From: Intestinicryptomonas porci
GTDB lineage: Bacteria; Verrucomicrobiota; Verrucomicrobiia; Opitutales; Intestinicryptomonadaceae
Reading direction: 5' to 3'
DNA: 64,000 nucleotides
NCBI RefSeq assembly: GCF_033971905.1
Contig: NZ_JALBUT010000009.1
Location: forward strand, 51,018 to 115,017
Shown here: positions 18,196-26,502 of the stretch, piece after piece
Layout of the letters: the number at the start of each line of letters is the position of its first letter
Numbering within the stretch: position 1 is the stretch's first letter
The notes under the pieces: model-generated
Database searches by the model: none
Told to the model about the DNA's origin: nothing
What the model saw: only the letters and a program-made list of their open reading frames with translations
Made by a program: the position numbers and the translations under genes

Positions 18196-20078
18196 TACAA
18201 TACCTTTATTATTGTGTTTGGCGAGAATGTTTTGAAGATTTCGGTGACGTTGATTTTGCCGGGGCTGTCGGCGAAAGAGGAATCGCGGAAGACGGCGCGG
18301 AGGGGGTGTCGGGCGGCTATTTTGCGGATTACCGATTCGGGTATATTTTGCGCAAAGCAGGCTATTAAGTCAGGAGTGTCGCCATCATTTACGGTGTGGA
18401 CTTCGACGCCGTCTATGGTTTCGGTTTTTAGCGGAAGCGAAAGTTCAACGCCCCAATCAATAAGGCAGGCAAAGAGTAAATCAAGGTCGTTGCGGTCTTC
18501 TTTGATATTGCTTTCCAATCCCGCGAGCATATCTTGCGAAATCTCATTTGGCTTGTAGTAAACGTCTTTCATGTTGCTTTCGTCAAGCTTTAGGACGCGG
18601 AAGCCGATATCGAGATTTGGAGCAGTTGTTGCATGCTCTGTTTTGATTTTCTCACCAGCACGACGAATACGTTCTTTGCCAATTTCACAGATGTTTTTGT
18701 AGCCAGCTTTTGCTGCTTCCGATTCAGGAGCACAAACTTCTGGAAGTTGAACCATTATAAATTTTCTATTACCACCATCTTCAGCATTCAACTGCATACA
18801 GGCATGCGCTGTTGTTGCTGAACCCGAGAAGAAGTCAAGGATAAGGCATTTTTCTGAACTTCCTATTTGGACTATTCGTTTCAATAATACGCTAGGTTTT
18901 GGATATGAAAAAAATTCTCTACTCCCAAATAGCTCTCTGATTTCAATGGAACCTGCTTTAGTTGTACCATAATCTTGAGTAATGATATTTGATGGTTTTT
19001 GTCCTTGAATTTCTTCATTTAAGAAAGATTTTACATATGGCACTTTTCGTTGTCCTACAAAAATCTTTCCAGTTTTTATCCATTTATCAATTGTAGTCTG
19101 GGGAGCATAAGAATCCCACTCTATAATAGTTCCATCTTTTAGCGGTATTTTTACGCGATAATCTTTTTGTTTACTGAGATTTATTAATTGGAATAATTCA
19201 CCTTGATTTATTTCATTTTCGACTCCTAAAACAAGATTATCTTCGGGTAATTTCCTTATATGTCTACTTGTGTCTTTTTTATCTAAATTAATTATTTTTT
19301 TTGAATTACAATTTTTAGTATAACACATTATATTATCATAATGGCTACGCATGATGCTGGAATCATTCCCTCCCTCTTTCCCTTTTTCCCATACAAAGTC
19401 TGTAATAAAATTTCTTTCACCAAAGATTTCATCACAAATTTTACGGAGGTTGTGAACTTCGTTATCATCAATCGAAATGAAAATAACGCCATCGTCGGAG
19501 AGTAAATCTCGGGCGAGTTTTAGGCGGGGGTAGATCATGGAACACCAGTCGGAATGGAAACGTCCGTTTGATTCGGTGTTTTGGAAAAGTTTTTCGCCCG
19601 TTTCTTCATCGCGTTCGATTTCGTCTTCTTTGCCTTCTTCGGCGGATTTATGGAAATTGTCGCGGTAGACAAAGTCTTTGCCAGTATTGTATGGCGGGTC
19701 GATATAAATCATTTTGACTTTGCCGAGGTATGATTCCTGCAAGAGTTTTAGTACTTCGAGGTTGTCGCCCTCAATATAGAGGTTTTGGGTGGTGTCCCAA
19801 TTCTTGCTTTCATCAACGCATGGGCGCAGAGTTTTTGTGGTAGCTTTTGCCGCTTCCATAATGGCTTCGTTCTTGCCCGGCCATGTGAACTCGTAAAACT
19901 CCTGCGCGCTTTCTGCGGCGTCATCGCCCAAAATCATTTTGAGCTTTTCAAAATCAGCAACGCGCCTGATTTTGCCATTTTCATCTTTAATTTCAGTGAT
20001 AACTTCAGGAAATAGCTGCGAAAGCTTTTCCAAATTCGCGTCAACGCCGTCTTTTGTTTTAAGATCTAATTTTTTCAT
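18195..20078 (-). CDS. mod: Type III DNA methyltransferase Mod
   Basis: 627 residues. Beta-class amino-methyltransferase order: catalytic motif IV DPPYNTG (127-133) comes before the AdoMet-binding motif I (ILDFFSGSATTAHA, about 415-428). Between them lies the variable target-recognition region (about 225-400), rich in Ile/Lys/Asn and of lower GC than the flanks, as expected for exchanged recognition domains. Mod methylates adenine (usually N6) in an asymmetric site on one strand and gives Res its specificity. It starts 36 nt after the four-helix-bundle gene. The target sequence cannot be read from the DNA. Confidence 0.93.
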   Translation of the reverse strand: MKKLDLKTKDGVDANLEKLSQLFPEVITEIKDENGKIRRVADFEKLKMILGDDAAESAQEFYEFTWPGKNEAIMEAAKATTKTLRPCVDESKNWDTTQNLYIEGDNLEVLKLLQESYLGKVKMIYIDPPYNTGKDFVYRDNFHKSAEEGKEDEIERDEETGEKLFQNTESNGRFHSDWCSMIYPRLKLARDLLSDDGVIFISIDDNEVHNLRKICDEIFGERNFITDFVWEKGKEGGNDSSIMRSHYDNIMCYTKNCNSKKIINLDKKDTSRHIRKLPEDNLVLGVENEINQGELFQLINLSKQKDYRVKIPLKDGTIIEWDSYAPQTTIDKWIKTGKIFVGQRKVPYVKSFLNEEIQGQKPSNIITQDYGTTKAGSIEIRELFGSREFFSYPKPSVLLKRIVQIGSSEKCLILDFFSGSATTAHACMQLNAEDGGNRKFIMVQLPEVCAPESEAAKAGYKNICEIGKERIRRAGEKIKTEHATTAPNLDIGFRVLKLDESNMKDVYYKPNEISQDMLAGLESNIKEDRNDLDLLFACLIDWGVELSLPLKTETIDGVEVHTVNDGDTPDLIACFAQNIPESVIRKIAARHPLRAVFRDSSFADSPGKINVTEIFKTFSPNTIIKVL

Positions 20079-20114
20079 GATAAAATAAGAAATAAGAAGG
20101 AAGAAATTACTTGG

Positions 20115-20468
20115 TTAGAACATTCCTTTTTTTGTGCTTTTTAATATAGAGATTATTATGCTCACAATTTCGTTTGCTTCGGCTTTTATCGCTTCGATTT
20201 TTTTTGATGTTAGGAGTTTTGTTTCCTCGCACATTTCCAGCCAAAACAGAGTTTCGTTGGCTTCTTCGTAGGCAATATGCATTTTTGAAACAATTTCCGC
20301 TTTACTGCGCCCGCAATGAGCGGCTCTGACATTTGCCGCTATGGAACTTCCACTGCGGGCAATTTGCCCGGCAATGGTTTTGCCTGTAAATGTTTTTGGC
20401 AAGGCTTCCGCCAATTTAAAAATCCTTACCGCAAAAGCTTTTGTTCTGTCTTTTATGTCAACATTCAT
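20115..20468 (-). CDS. Four-helix-bundle protein (23S rRNA intervening-sequence family)
   Basis: 117 residues with the family pattern: DRTKAFAVRIFKLAEALP, GKTIAGQIARSGSSIAANVRAA, AEIVSKMHIAYEEANETLFWLE and a C-terminal helix. Such proteins form ring-shaped pentamers and were first seen in 23S rRNA intervening sequences, but many lie in mobile and defence loci. It overlaps the DUF4391 gene by 4 nt (ATGA) and precedes mod. In such operons its role is unknown; it may be a structural or regulatory accessory. Confidence 0.85.
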   Translation of the reverse strand: MNVDIKDRTKAFAVRIFKLAEALPKTFTGKTIAGQIARSGSSIAANVRAAHCGRSKAEIVSKMHIAYEEANETLFWLEMCEETKLLTSKKIEAIKAEANEIVSIIISILKSTKKGMF

Positions 20469-21124
20469 AATGCCCCCTCTTTCATCTTTCTTATTTCTTC
20501 TTTCTTATTTCTTATTTTTTCGTTCAGCTTCACTTGCTTGTTGAATTGATTTTCCTTAAAGAGTTTTGAGGTTAGCTTTTCTATTTCCGCTTCAAGTTTG
20601 CGTATGGCTTCGGCGTGATTTACGCGGGCGCGCAAGTCGGCTTGTTCTTCGCTTTTTCTTTCGATATTCGAGTTTATTTGTGAGAGAAAATTTGCGTAGA
20701 CTTCGTCGAGGTTTAAGCCCTTTATTTCAAGGGGCAGTTCTTCAAAATTAAGCCAGTCGGTTTTGTTGTAGGTTTTAACCGTGAGCGAAACGCCTGCTGA
20801 ATTTGTCTCTTTATAGCCAAGCCATGCCTGATATTTGCCCTCAAAGCGTATTAAAAACAAAATAGGATACGGAATGCTGTTGTCTATTGTCCGCAAAATG
20901 GCCTCGCATATAACATCGCCCTTTAAAAAGATTTCAAATACTTGGATTTCCTTTACGCTTGCGCCTTCTTGAACATTTACGGTCGCCGCACAAATCTTGT
21001 TTCGCCACAAAACTTTTTCGATTGTTCCAAATGGCAGTTTGCGCTTTGAGAGCGCAAGTTTTTTAAAGAATTTCGATTCCGAAAAAATTTTATTTACAAC
21101 GGAGCTGGACGGAAATTCTTTCAT
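20465..21124 (-). CDS. DUF4391 family protein of the helicase-methyltransferase operon
   Basis: 219 residues. The N-terminal 150 residues form an alpha/beta domain (FGTIEKVLWRNKICAATVNV, PYPILFLIRFEGKYQAWLGY, KTDWLNFEELPLEIKG) that I place in DUF4391. The C-terminal 65 residues are a Lys/Glu-rich coiled coil (RKLEAEIEKLTSKLFKENQ). Members occur next to SNF2-like helicases and type III Mod/Res in many bacteria, so it is probably a subunit of the same system. It starts 1 nt after the helicase stop. There is no catalytic motif; it could bridge the helicase and Mod. Confidence 0.75.
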   Translation of the reverse strand: MKEFPSSSVVNKIFSESKFFKKLALSKRKLPFGTIEKVLWRNKICAATVNVQEGASVKEIQVFEIFLKGDVICEAILRTIDNSIPYPILFLIRFEGKYQAWLGYKETNSAGVSLTVKTYNKTDWLNFEELPLEIKGLNLDEVYANFLSQINSNIERKSEEQADLRARVNHAEAIRKLEAEIEKLTSKLFKENQFNKQVKLNEKIRNKKEEIRKMKEGAL

Positions 21125-21125
21125 G

Positions 21126-24100
21126 CTATTTTTCGTCCTTTACCACGATAAAGCTTATGAGCTCGAAATCGTCCAAGCCCTTGATGTCGTTTTCAAGCGC
21201 GGTAGTTCCGCCTGTTGTAAAGAGGCTGTCGAAGTCGCTTTCCTCTTTTACTGAAATTATGGATTTTATGGCGTCGCCCAAAAGCTTTGAGTATTTGCCC
21301 ATTTTGCGCCCGTCTGCGGTTTCGCGGTTGAAAGCCCTGCAAAGTTTTGAATAGATTTCCGCCTTGCCTTTGCAAAGCAGGCGCAAAGTGTCGAGCAGCT
21401 TCTTGGGCTCGAGATGGTTGCACTGCACGCCGCCGTCTGTCTTGATATAAACCATATAGAACGGATGCAGGCGGTTTTGCTTATTGATATTTACGCCTTG
21501 GTTTCGGTTCTTCAAAATGTAAATCACGCCTGCGGGCGTCTCGGCGTTTGAGGGGACTACGGCGTGCATGCCAAAGGGAGCATTGTCGCATTCGCCGTGC
21601 TTTTTGATGTAGTCGAGCAAATCGAGGCGGAATTCGTTCAAGCCCAAATCCATAATAGATACGCCCGTATTCATATCTTCGAGGTCTATTACTTCCTCGC
21701 GCAGGCGTTCGAGCTGCTTTTTGCGGTATTCAAGGTCGCGGGTGTCTTCGTTTATTATGTCGTCGGAGCTATCGCCTGTTGAAGTTATATTGACAGCCTT
21801 CATCCTGTCTTCAACTCGGGAGCGCAAGTTGATATAGTCGTCAAGCTTCATATCGGGCCAGAAATTGACGAGCTGTATTTTGGCGTTTTTGCTGCCTATG
21901 CGATCTATGCGCCCAAAGCGCTGGACGATCCTAACGGGGTTCCAATGAATGTCGTAATTGACAAGGAAATCGCAGTCCTGCAAATTCTGCCCCTCTGAAA
22001 TGCAGTCGGTGGCGATAAGAATATCTATCTCGTTTTTTTCGTCAGGGAAAAGCAGATGCCTTTCTTTCGATATAGGCGAGAAGCAGGCTAAAATCCTGTT
22101 CATGTCAGTCTTCATTTTCGGGACTGTCGAGCGGCCTTCAACCGATCCTGTTATAAGCGCGGTATGAATGCCGTATTTTTTGAGGGCGTATTTGCCTACA
22201 TGCTCGTAAAGATATTCCGCAGTGTCGGAAAATGCCGTAAATATTATAACCTTGCGGTTGCCGTCGTTTATAGGGTTCGCAAGCTTGGCGTCAATTTGCG
22301 CAAAAAGGGTATTGAGCTTGTTGTCGTGCTCGGGCGTTATGTCCTTTATCATCGAAAGCAGGATTTCGAGATTGTCTACGTCGCTTTCAAGCTCTTTGCG
22401 CCACGAGGTGTAATCCATGTCCGCAAGCGAATATTTTACTTTGCGCCCAACGGAAAACAAGTCGGTGTTGCCGTCGTCGGAATCAAGCTCCGCTTCCGCT
22501 TTCAGCTCCTCGGTTTCAAAAAGGTCTGCATCATTCGTGCGCTCGTAGCGGTCGATTATGCGGATTGTTTTTTTATTAAGCTCCTTGATTCGCTCAAGCG
22601 TTAGGCGGAAAGCCCAAACCGAGCTTTCCAAACGCTTCAATAAACCTATGCTTGAAAGCCTGTGTATGCCTTTTTCGCGGTCGCTCTGCTTAAAAAATGC
22701 GTTGCCCATATCGCTGCCGTACTGCTCGTCGTACTTGGCTCTCGCGCTTTCAAAAACAAAGGCGGACGGCAAATAGACGCTAAGCGAAAGGCTTTGAAGC
22801 TGGTCGTAAATTTCCTCGTAGTTGATTGCCGATTTTAATTTTGTAATGCTCGGCTCGAGAGATATAGGCTTTAACCGCTCGGGGAATTTGCCAATCTCTG
22901 CCGTGTCGTAATATTTTTCTATGTGCTTGCGGGAGCGTGCTATCGTTACGCTGTCGAGCAGCTCGAAGAAATCGAAATCAAGCGACTTTAAAAGCGCGTC
23001 GGCTGTGCGGTCTTGCGCCGGCAGCTTGCTCCACTCGTTAAACGCCCGCTGGGCGCGGCGGAAAATCTCGTCAATAGAGCTTTTTGTGTTCAGCTTATCG
23101 TTGATATTTTTGGCGTCGCCCTCGTAGGCGAGAGCAAGCTGGTTGCGCAAATCGGTAAAACGATTGTTTACGGGCGTTGCGGAAAGCATCAAAACTTTCG
23201 TTTTAACCCCGCTTTTTATTACGCGGTTTAAAAGCTGAAGATAGCGGTTTTCGCGCTTATCGTCATCATCGCCGTAAACTTGCCCGCCGTTGCGGAAATT
23301 GTGCGATTCGTCGATAACAACAAGGTCGTACGCACCCCAATTTAGGCGGTTGAGCTCAAGCCCGTTAGATTTGCCATCGGTGCGCGAAAGGTCGGTATGG
23401 AAGAGAACATCGTAGCGGAGCCTGTCGGCGGCAATCGGATTATTTAAATAGTTGCCTTTGTATGTATGCCAGTTGTTTTCGAGTTTTTTCGGGCACAAAA
23501 CAAGAACGTTCTTGTTGCGGTTTTCGTAGTATTTCACTACCGCCAACGCCGTAAAGGTTTTGCCAAGCCCCACGCTGTCGGCAAGGATGCAGCCGTTGTA
23601 TCGTTCCAGCTTGTTGATTATCGCAAGCGCGGCGTCTTTTTGGAAATCGTAAAGCTTGTTCCAGATAACGCTTTCTTTAAACCCGAGCGCTTCGTTGGGG
23701 AGTTCGTCTTCGGAAATGTCGGAAAGAAATTCGCTGAAAATATTGTAAAGCGTTATGAAGTAAATGAATTCAGGCGGATTTTCACGATAAACCGTGGAGA
23801 TGTTTTCAATAACGGTATCGGTGACGTCTTGCAGCTTTTGTTTGTCGTTCCAAATGCTGTTGAATATCTGCAAGTAAGATTGGCTTAGCGGCGATGGCAG
23901 ACGATTTACAATGTTGTAGGCATTGTTGCCGCGCTCGCAGCCAATATCGATTGTCGTAAAGCCCTGCAAAGGGGAATATGAAAGGGAAGTCTTCTCGTTT
24001 TCTATATGCATGAAGCCTTGCATGGCCTCGTTTGTCTTGTTTGAACGGAATTTTACTTTTTGGCGTATCCATTCCGCGCATTCAAAAGCGATTGCCTTTT

Positions 24101-24389
24101 GCGTTAGCTCGTTGCGCAGTTTTATCTCAAATTCCGAACCGTAAAGCGATTTTTCGCGGGAAATACGGGGAATGAAAAACTCGCGCTTTTCTTTTTGCGC
24201 TTTGTCGGTCGTAAAAGTGGGAGAAGTGAATATAAAACGAAGTTCGGAAATGTTTTTTAACTGCTCCTTTAATTCCTGATACGCGTAAATGGAAAAACAG
24301 GCCGCCGCAATCGAGATTTTACTGCCTTCGGTAATCTGAACCTTGAGATCGTCTTTGACCAATTCGTTTATATTGTCAAAGACTTTCAC
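21126..24389 (-). CDS. SNF2-type helicase with N-terminal PLD-like domain
   Basis: 1087 residues. The start is GTG, decided by a GGAGG ribosome-binding site 6 nt upstream. Residues 1-150 resemble the phospholipase-D-like domain found in this helicase group. The SF2 core follows: Walker A DSVGLGKT (271-278), VVIDESHNF (DESH box), LMLSATPVNN, and the C-terminal domain with KVIIFTAFSDTAEYL, ATDCISEGQNL and motif VI VQRFGRIDRIG. The first gene of the operon helicase-DUF4391-4HB-mod-unknown-res. It probably translocates on DNA and works with Mod/Res against foreign DNA. Upstream lies an invertible segment, so expression is likely switched on and off. Confidence 0.88.
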   Translation of the reverse strand: MKVFDNINELVKDDLKVQITEGSKISIAAACFSIYAYQELKEQLKNISELRFIFTSPTFTTDKAQKEKREFFIPRISREKSLYGSEFEIKLRNELTQKAIAFECAEWIRQKVKFRSNKTNEAMQGFMHIENEKTSLSYSPLQGFTTIDIGCERGNNAYNIVNRLPSPLSQSYLQIFNSIWNDKQKLQDVTDTVIENISTVYRENPPEFIYFITLYNIFSEFLSDISEDELPNEALGFKESVIWNKLYDFQKDAALAIINKLERYNGCILADSVGLGKTFTALAVVKYYENRNKNVLVLCPKKLENNWHTYKGNYLNNPIAADRLRYDVLFHTDLSRTDGKSNGLELNRLNWGAYDLVVIDESHNFRNGGQVYGDDDDKRENRYLQLLNRVIKSGVKTKVLMLSATPVNNRFTDLRNQLALAYEGDAKNINDKLNTKSSIDEIFRRAQRAFNEWSKLPAQDRTADALLKSLDFDFFELLDSVTIARSRKHIEKYYDTAEIGKFPERLKPISLEPSITKLKSAINYEEIYDQLQSLSLSVYLPSAFVFESARAKYDEQYGSDMGNAFFKQSDREKGIHRLSSIGLLKRLESSVWAFRLTLERIKELNKKTIRIIDRYERTNDADLFETEELKAEAELDSDDGNTDLFSVGRKVKYSLADMDYTSWRKELESDVDNLEILLSMIKDITPEHDNKLNTLFAQIDAKLANPINDGNRKVIIFTAFSDTAEYLYEHVGKYALKKYGIHTALITGSVEGRSTVPKMKTDMNRILACFSPISKERHLLFPDEKNEIDILIATDCISEGQNLQDCDFLVNYDIHWNPVRIVQRFGRIDRIGSKNAKIQLVNFWPDMKLDDYINLRSRVEDRMKAVNITSTGDSSDDIINEDTRDLEYRKKQLERLREEVIDLEDMNTGVSIMDLGLNEFRLDLLDYIKKHGECDNAPFGMHAVVPSNAETPAGVIYILKNRNQGVNINKQNRLHPFYMVYIKTDGGVQCNHLEPKKLLDTLRLLCKGKAEIYSKLCRAFNRETADGRKMGKYSKLLGDAIKSIISVKEESDFDSLFTTGGTTALENDIKGLDDFELISFIVVKDEK

Positions 24390-24431
24390 CGCAAGCCTCC
24401 ATCTAAGATGGAAACACGCTTATTGTGTCGC

Positions 24432-24605
24432 AAAAAAACGTTCGTTTGTTTGGAGCATCCATAAATTTTGTATCTTTACGCCAGTCAAAATTCAAAACTC
24501 CTTACTTGCGGAATATTAACAAAATACAAAATCGGTGGAAAATCACAAAAGACAGATATTTTTTATGGCTTACAAAAATTGTAGCAAACAAACGAACATT
24601 TTTTT
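24432..24605. promoter_or_regulatory. Probable invertible promoter segment bounded by 21-bp inverted repeats
   Basis: Inverted repeats lie at 24432-24452 and 24585-24605; 20 of 21 positions match, and each arm holds GTTCGTTTGTTTG after seven A (left arm ACGTTCG, right arm ATGTTCG). They enclose 132 bp between the divergent helicase operon and an Mpi-like invertase gene. Mpi-controlled promoters of Bacteroides fragilis carry repeats with a similar ACGTTCGT core. Weak promoter-like pairs exist in both directions (plus: TTTG 24449 with TATCTTTA 24471; minus: TTGACT 24488-24483), so which orientation is ON is not clear. A 9-bp dyad, AAATTGTAG (24576) and CTACAATTT (24607), brackets the right arm only in this orientation. 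Confidence 0.8.
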
Positions 24606-24641
24606 ACTACAATTTAATTTGGGAGAAAGGTCAATACAATT

Positions 24642-25238
24642 ATGATTTACGGATATATAAGAGTTTCTACAGACAGGCAGACCGTGAATAATCAGCGTTT
24701 TGCAATTTCGCAATTTTGCGCGGAGCGAAACATAAAAATATCTTTTTGGATAGAAGAGACAATAAGCTCCACGAAAAAATTAGAAGACAGAAAACTTGGT
24801 AAACTCCTTAAAAAATTGCGAAAGGACGATGTCTTAATTGTCTCTGAACTTTCAAGGCTTGGGCGCAATTTGATGCAAATTATGAGTATTTTGCATTATT
24901 GTATGAATTCGGATGTCAAGGTATATACGATAAAAGAAAATTACGAACTTGGAAATAATATCAACTCAAAGGTTTTAGCATTCGCGTTCGGGCTTTCGGC
25001 AGAAATTGAGCGCAATTTAATATCCGCAAGAACAAAAGAGGCTCTTGCGCGAAAAAAAGCGGAAGGCGTTGTTTTAGGGCGTCCCCAAGGCAAAAAATCC
25101 ACCAGCGTAAAACTTTCTGGAAAAGAGCATTTAATTCAAACTATGCTGGAAAAGAATTTATCAAAAACCCAAATTGCAAGAAAACTAAGAGTTCACAGAA
25201 CAACTCTCACAAAATTCATAGTAGAAAGACTCTCTTAG
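24642..25238 (+). CDS. mpi: Mpi-like serine recombinase (DNA invertase)
   Basis: 198 residues of the small resolvase/invertase family. The N-terminus MIYGYIRVSTDRQTVNNQRF has the catalytic Ser at residue 9; SELSRLGRNLMQ and GLSAEIERNLISARTKEAL carry the active-site Arg residues and the E-helix; the C-terminus is a helix-turn-helix (LSKTQIARKLRVHRTTLTKF). The closest family I know is Mpi, the global promoter invertase of Bacteroides. It points away from the helicase operon and starts 36 bp after the right inverted repeat, so it very likely flips the 24432-24605 segment. A purine-rich GGAGAAAGG lies upstream of the ATG at a loose distance. Confidence 0.92.
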   Translation: MIYGYIRVSTDRQTVNNQRFAISQFCAERNIKISFWIEETISSTKKLEDRKLGKLLKKLRKDDVLIVSELSRLGRNLMQIMSILHYCMNSDVKVYTIKENYELGNNINSKVLAFAFGLSAEIERNLISARTKEALARKKAEGVVLGRPQGKKSTSVKLSGKEHLIQTMLEKNLSKTQIARKLRVHRTTLTKFIVERLS

Positions 25239-25436
25239 CAAAAAGCTCTCATTTTAGTGCGATACGAAGAGCTTATCTTGATTTTTTCGTATCGAAGAGT
25301 TCGTCAATATTCACCTTCTTCGCGTTCAAGATATATTGAGCCCACGAATAACATTTGCAACATTTTACCTCATCTTTTTTTTAAATGTTTATTTGTTTAA
25401 GTAGTTGATATACAAATAAAAATACAAATAAAACCA
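25239..25436. other. Intergenic region with a 9-bp hairpin
   Basis: It holds a perfect stem, CGATACGAA (25261 region) with TTCGTATCG about 17 nt later, without a T-run, so it may be a weak terminator or processing site. A minus-strand frame of about 33 codons ending at 25273 looks like a gene tail but has no start. Nothing else is seen. Confidence 0.4.
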
Positions 25437-25465
25437 TTGAAAATCATTATGAAATATGGTATAAT
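25437..25465 (+). promoter_or_regulatory. Canonical sigma-70 promoter
   Basis: TTGAAA (25437-25442), 17 bp, TATAAT (25460-25465). The strongest promoter-like sequence in the window, 32 bp upstream of a leader peptide and the gene at 25532. Confidence 0.8.
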
Positions 25466-25496
25466 AGAAACATAAACAACCAACAAAGGAGGCAAG

Positions 25497-25547
25497 ATGA
25501 AAAAATACAATAAATCTAAGGAGGTCAGGCAATGGAAACAAGAGTAG
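25497..25547 (+). CDS. 16-residue leader peptide
   Basis: MKKYNKSKEVRQWKQE, with GGAGG 5 nt before its ATG. It covers the ribosome-binding site (AAGGAGG) and start of the next gene and ends 13 nt inside it, so ribosomes translating it would pass over the next start. The layout suggests translational coupling or attenuation. Confidence 0.5.
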   Translation: MKKYNKSKEVRQWKQE

Positions 25548-25825
25548 TAATAGACTCGAAATTCGACTTCGGCAATGTTGTAGCTACGACAGCTCTTTAC
25601 AACCACTGCAAAATGCATAAATTCTCGCTGTTGCCGTATCTGGTGCGCCACGCGAATTGCGACTGGGGCGACGTCTGCAAATCCGACTGGGAAAGCAACG
25701 ATAAAGCCGTAAAAGAAGGCTTGAGAATTCTGTCTGAATACAAGCTCCCAGACGGAAAAAGAATATGGATTATCACCGAATGGGACAGAAGCGCAACCAC
25801 GCTCCTATTTCCAGAAGATTACTAA
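25532..25825 (+). CDS. Plasmid/ICE-type conserved small protein
   Basis: 97 residues, with a good AAGGAGG ribosome-binding site. The second half (HANCDWGDVCKSDWESND ... AVKEGLRILSEYKLPDGKRIWIITEWDRSATTLLFPEDY) matches a small family often labelled plasmid-related protein, with the recurring patterns H-x-x-x-D-W-G-D, LS-x-Y and WIITE-x-DRS-x-TT. Function unknown in that family. It is driven by the TTGAAA/TATAAT promoter and is convergent with terS, whose stop overlaps its own by 4 nt. Confidence 0.7.
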   Translation: METRVVIDSKFDFGNVVATTALYNHCKMHKFSLLPYLVRHANCDWGDVCKSDWESNDKAVKEGLRILSEYKLPDGKRIWIITEWDRSATTLLFPEDY

Positions 25826-26433
25826 GATTCTTCAACATCCACAGGCTCTTTAATCGAGTCTGCGGCAACCGACAATGCAGAATAGGTCTCATCGAGAACT
25901 TCCTGCATTTTCTCTCGAATCTGGATTGCGTCGAGAGTGGTTAATATCGGCGGAAGCTCGTTTAAAAATCGGCTCTCAAGGATATTTCTTACCTGACCGA
26001 TATGTGTTAGCCAAACTTCACGGACTTTCTCAATCGGCACATAAGTTCCCTCCATTACTTTCAGCTTAATTTCCGCCTGTTTTACCTCCGCCAATAGCTT
26101 GCGGGTTTTCAATTCGTCATCTTCTGGAGAGTCTGGCTCTTTTAGGTCGTGTTTTCTTACAAAATCCCTCCACTTTGCCACATTGTGCCTGCCGTCTGAA
26201 CAGGGCTTGGGGGAGCCTTTTAACTTTCGCCAGCGGTCTATTGTTTTGCGGTTAACGCCTAAAATCTCCGAAAGCTCTACAATGGTTTTTGCGAATTTAA
26301 CATCTCCACTCGCGCCATAGGCCTTTTCAACCAAAGCTCTCTCCGCGCTTGTGAGAGTCTTGCCAGAAGCTACCTTTTTTACGATGTTTTCGAGGTCTTT
26401 GCTTAATATCTTTTGTCCTATGCTTTCGTTCAT
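25822..26433 (-). CDS. terS: Phage terminase small subunit
   Basis: 203 residues. The N-terminal half has a helix-turn-helix suited to packaging-site DNA (LSEILGVNRKTIDRWRKLKGSP), followed by an acidic hinge and a long helical segment (LLAEVKQAEIKLKVMEGTYVPIEKVREVW) typical of Nu1/TerS-like proteins. TerS selects viral DNA and hands it to the large terminase. No large terminase or head gene is nearby, a setting known from PICI satellites, which use their own TerS to divert helper phage packaging. That role is inferred. Confidence 0.8.
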   Translation of the reverse strand: MNESIGQKILSKDLENIVKKVASGKTLTSAERALVEKAYGASGDVKFAKTIVELSEILGVNRKTIDRWRKLKGSPKPCSDGRHNVAKWRDFVRKHDLKEPDSPEDDELKTRKLLAEVKQAEIKLKVMEGTYVPIEKVREVWLTHIGQVRNILESRFLNELPPILTTLDAIQIREKMQEVLDETYSALSVAADSIKEPVDVEES

Positions 26434-26439
26434 AAAAAA

Positions 26440-26470
26440 GGGACATATGTCAAATGTCCCAATAATGTCG
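26440..26470. repeat. Inverted repeat upstream of terS
   Basis: GGGACAT and ATGTCCC separated by 7 nt just before the terS start; another GGGACATTT follows at about 26538. It may be an operator for terS. Confidence 0.4.
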
Positions 26471-26502
26471 CACTTTGTTTTTGAGCCGTAAAGCCCGATA
26501 AA

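Noticed and set aside
24425..24691. 88-codon plus-strand frame across the invertible segment
   Set aside because: It covers both inverted repeats and overlaps the invertase in another frame; composition is not coding-like and inversion would destroy it.
25273..25380. Minus-strand frame ending with a KCCKCYSWAQYILNAKK-like peptide
   Set aside because: It looks like a real gene tail with a CxxC pair, but an upstream TAA and no start codon leave only about 33 codons; kept as a possible fragment, not a gene.
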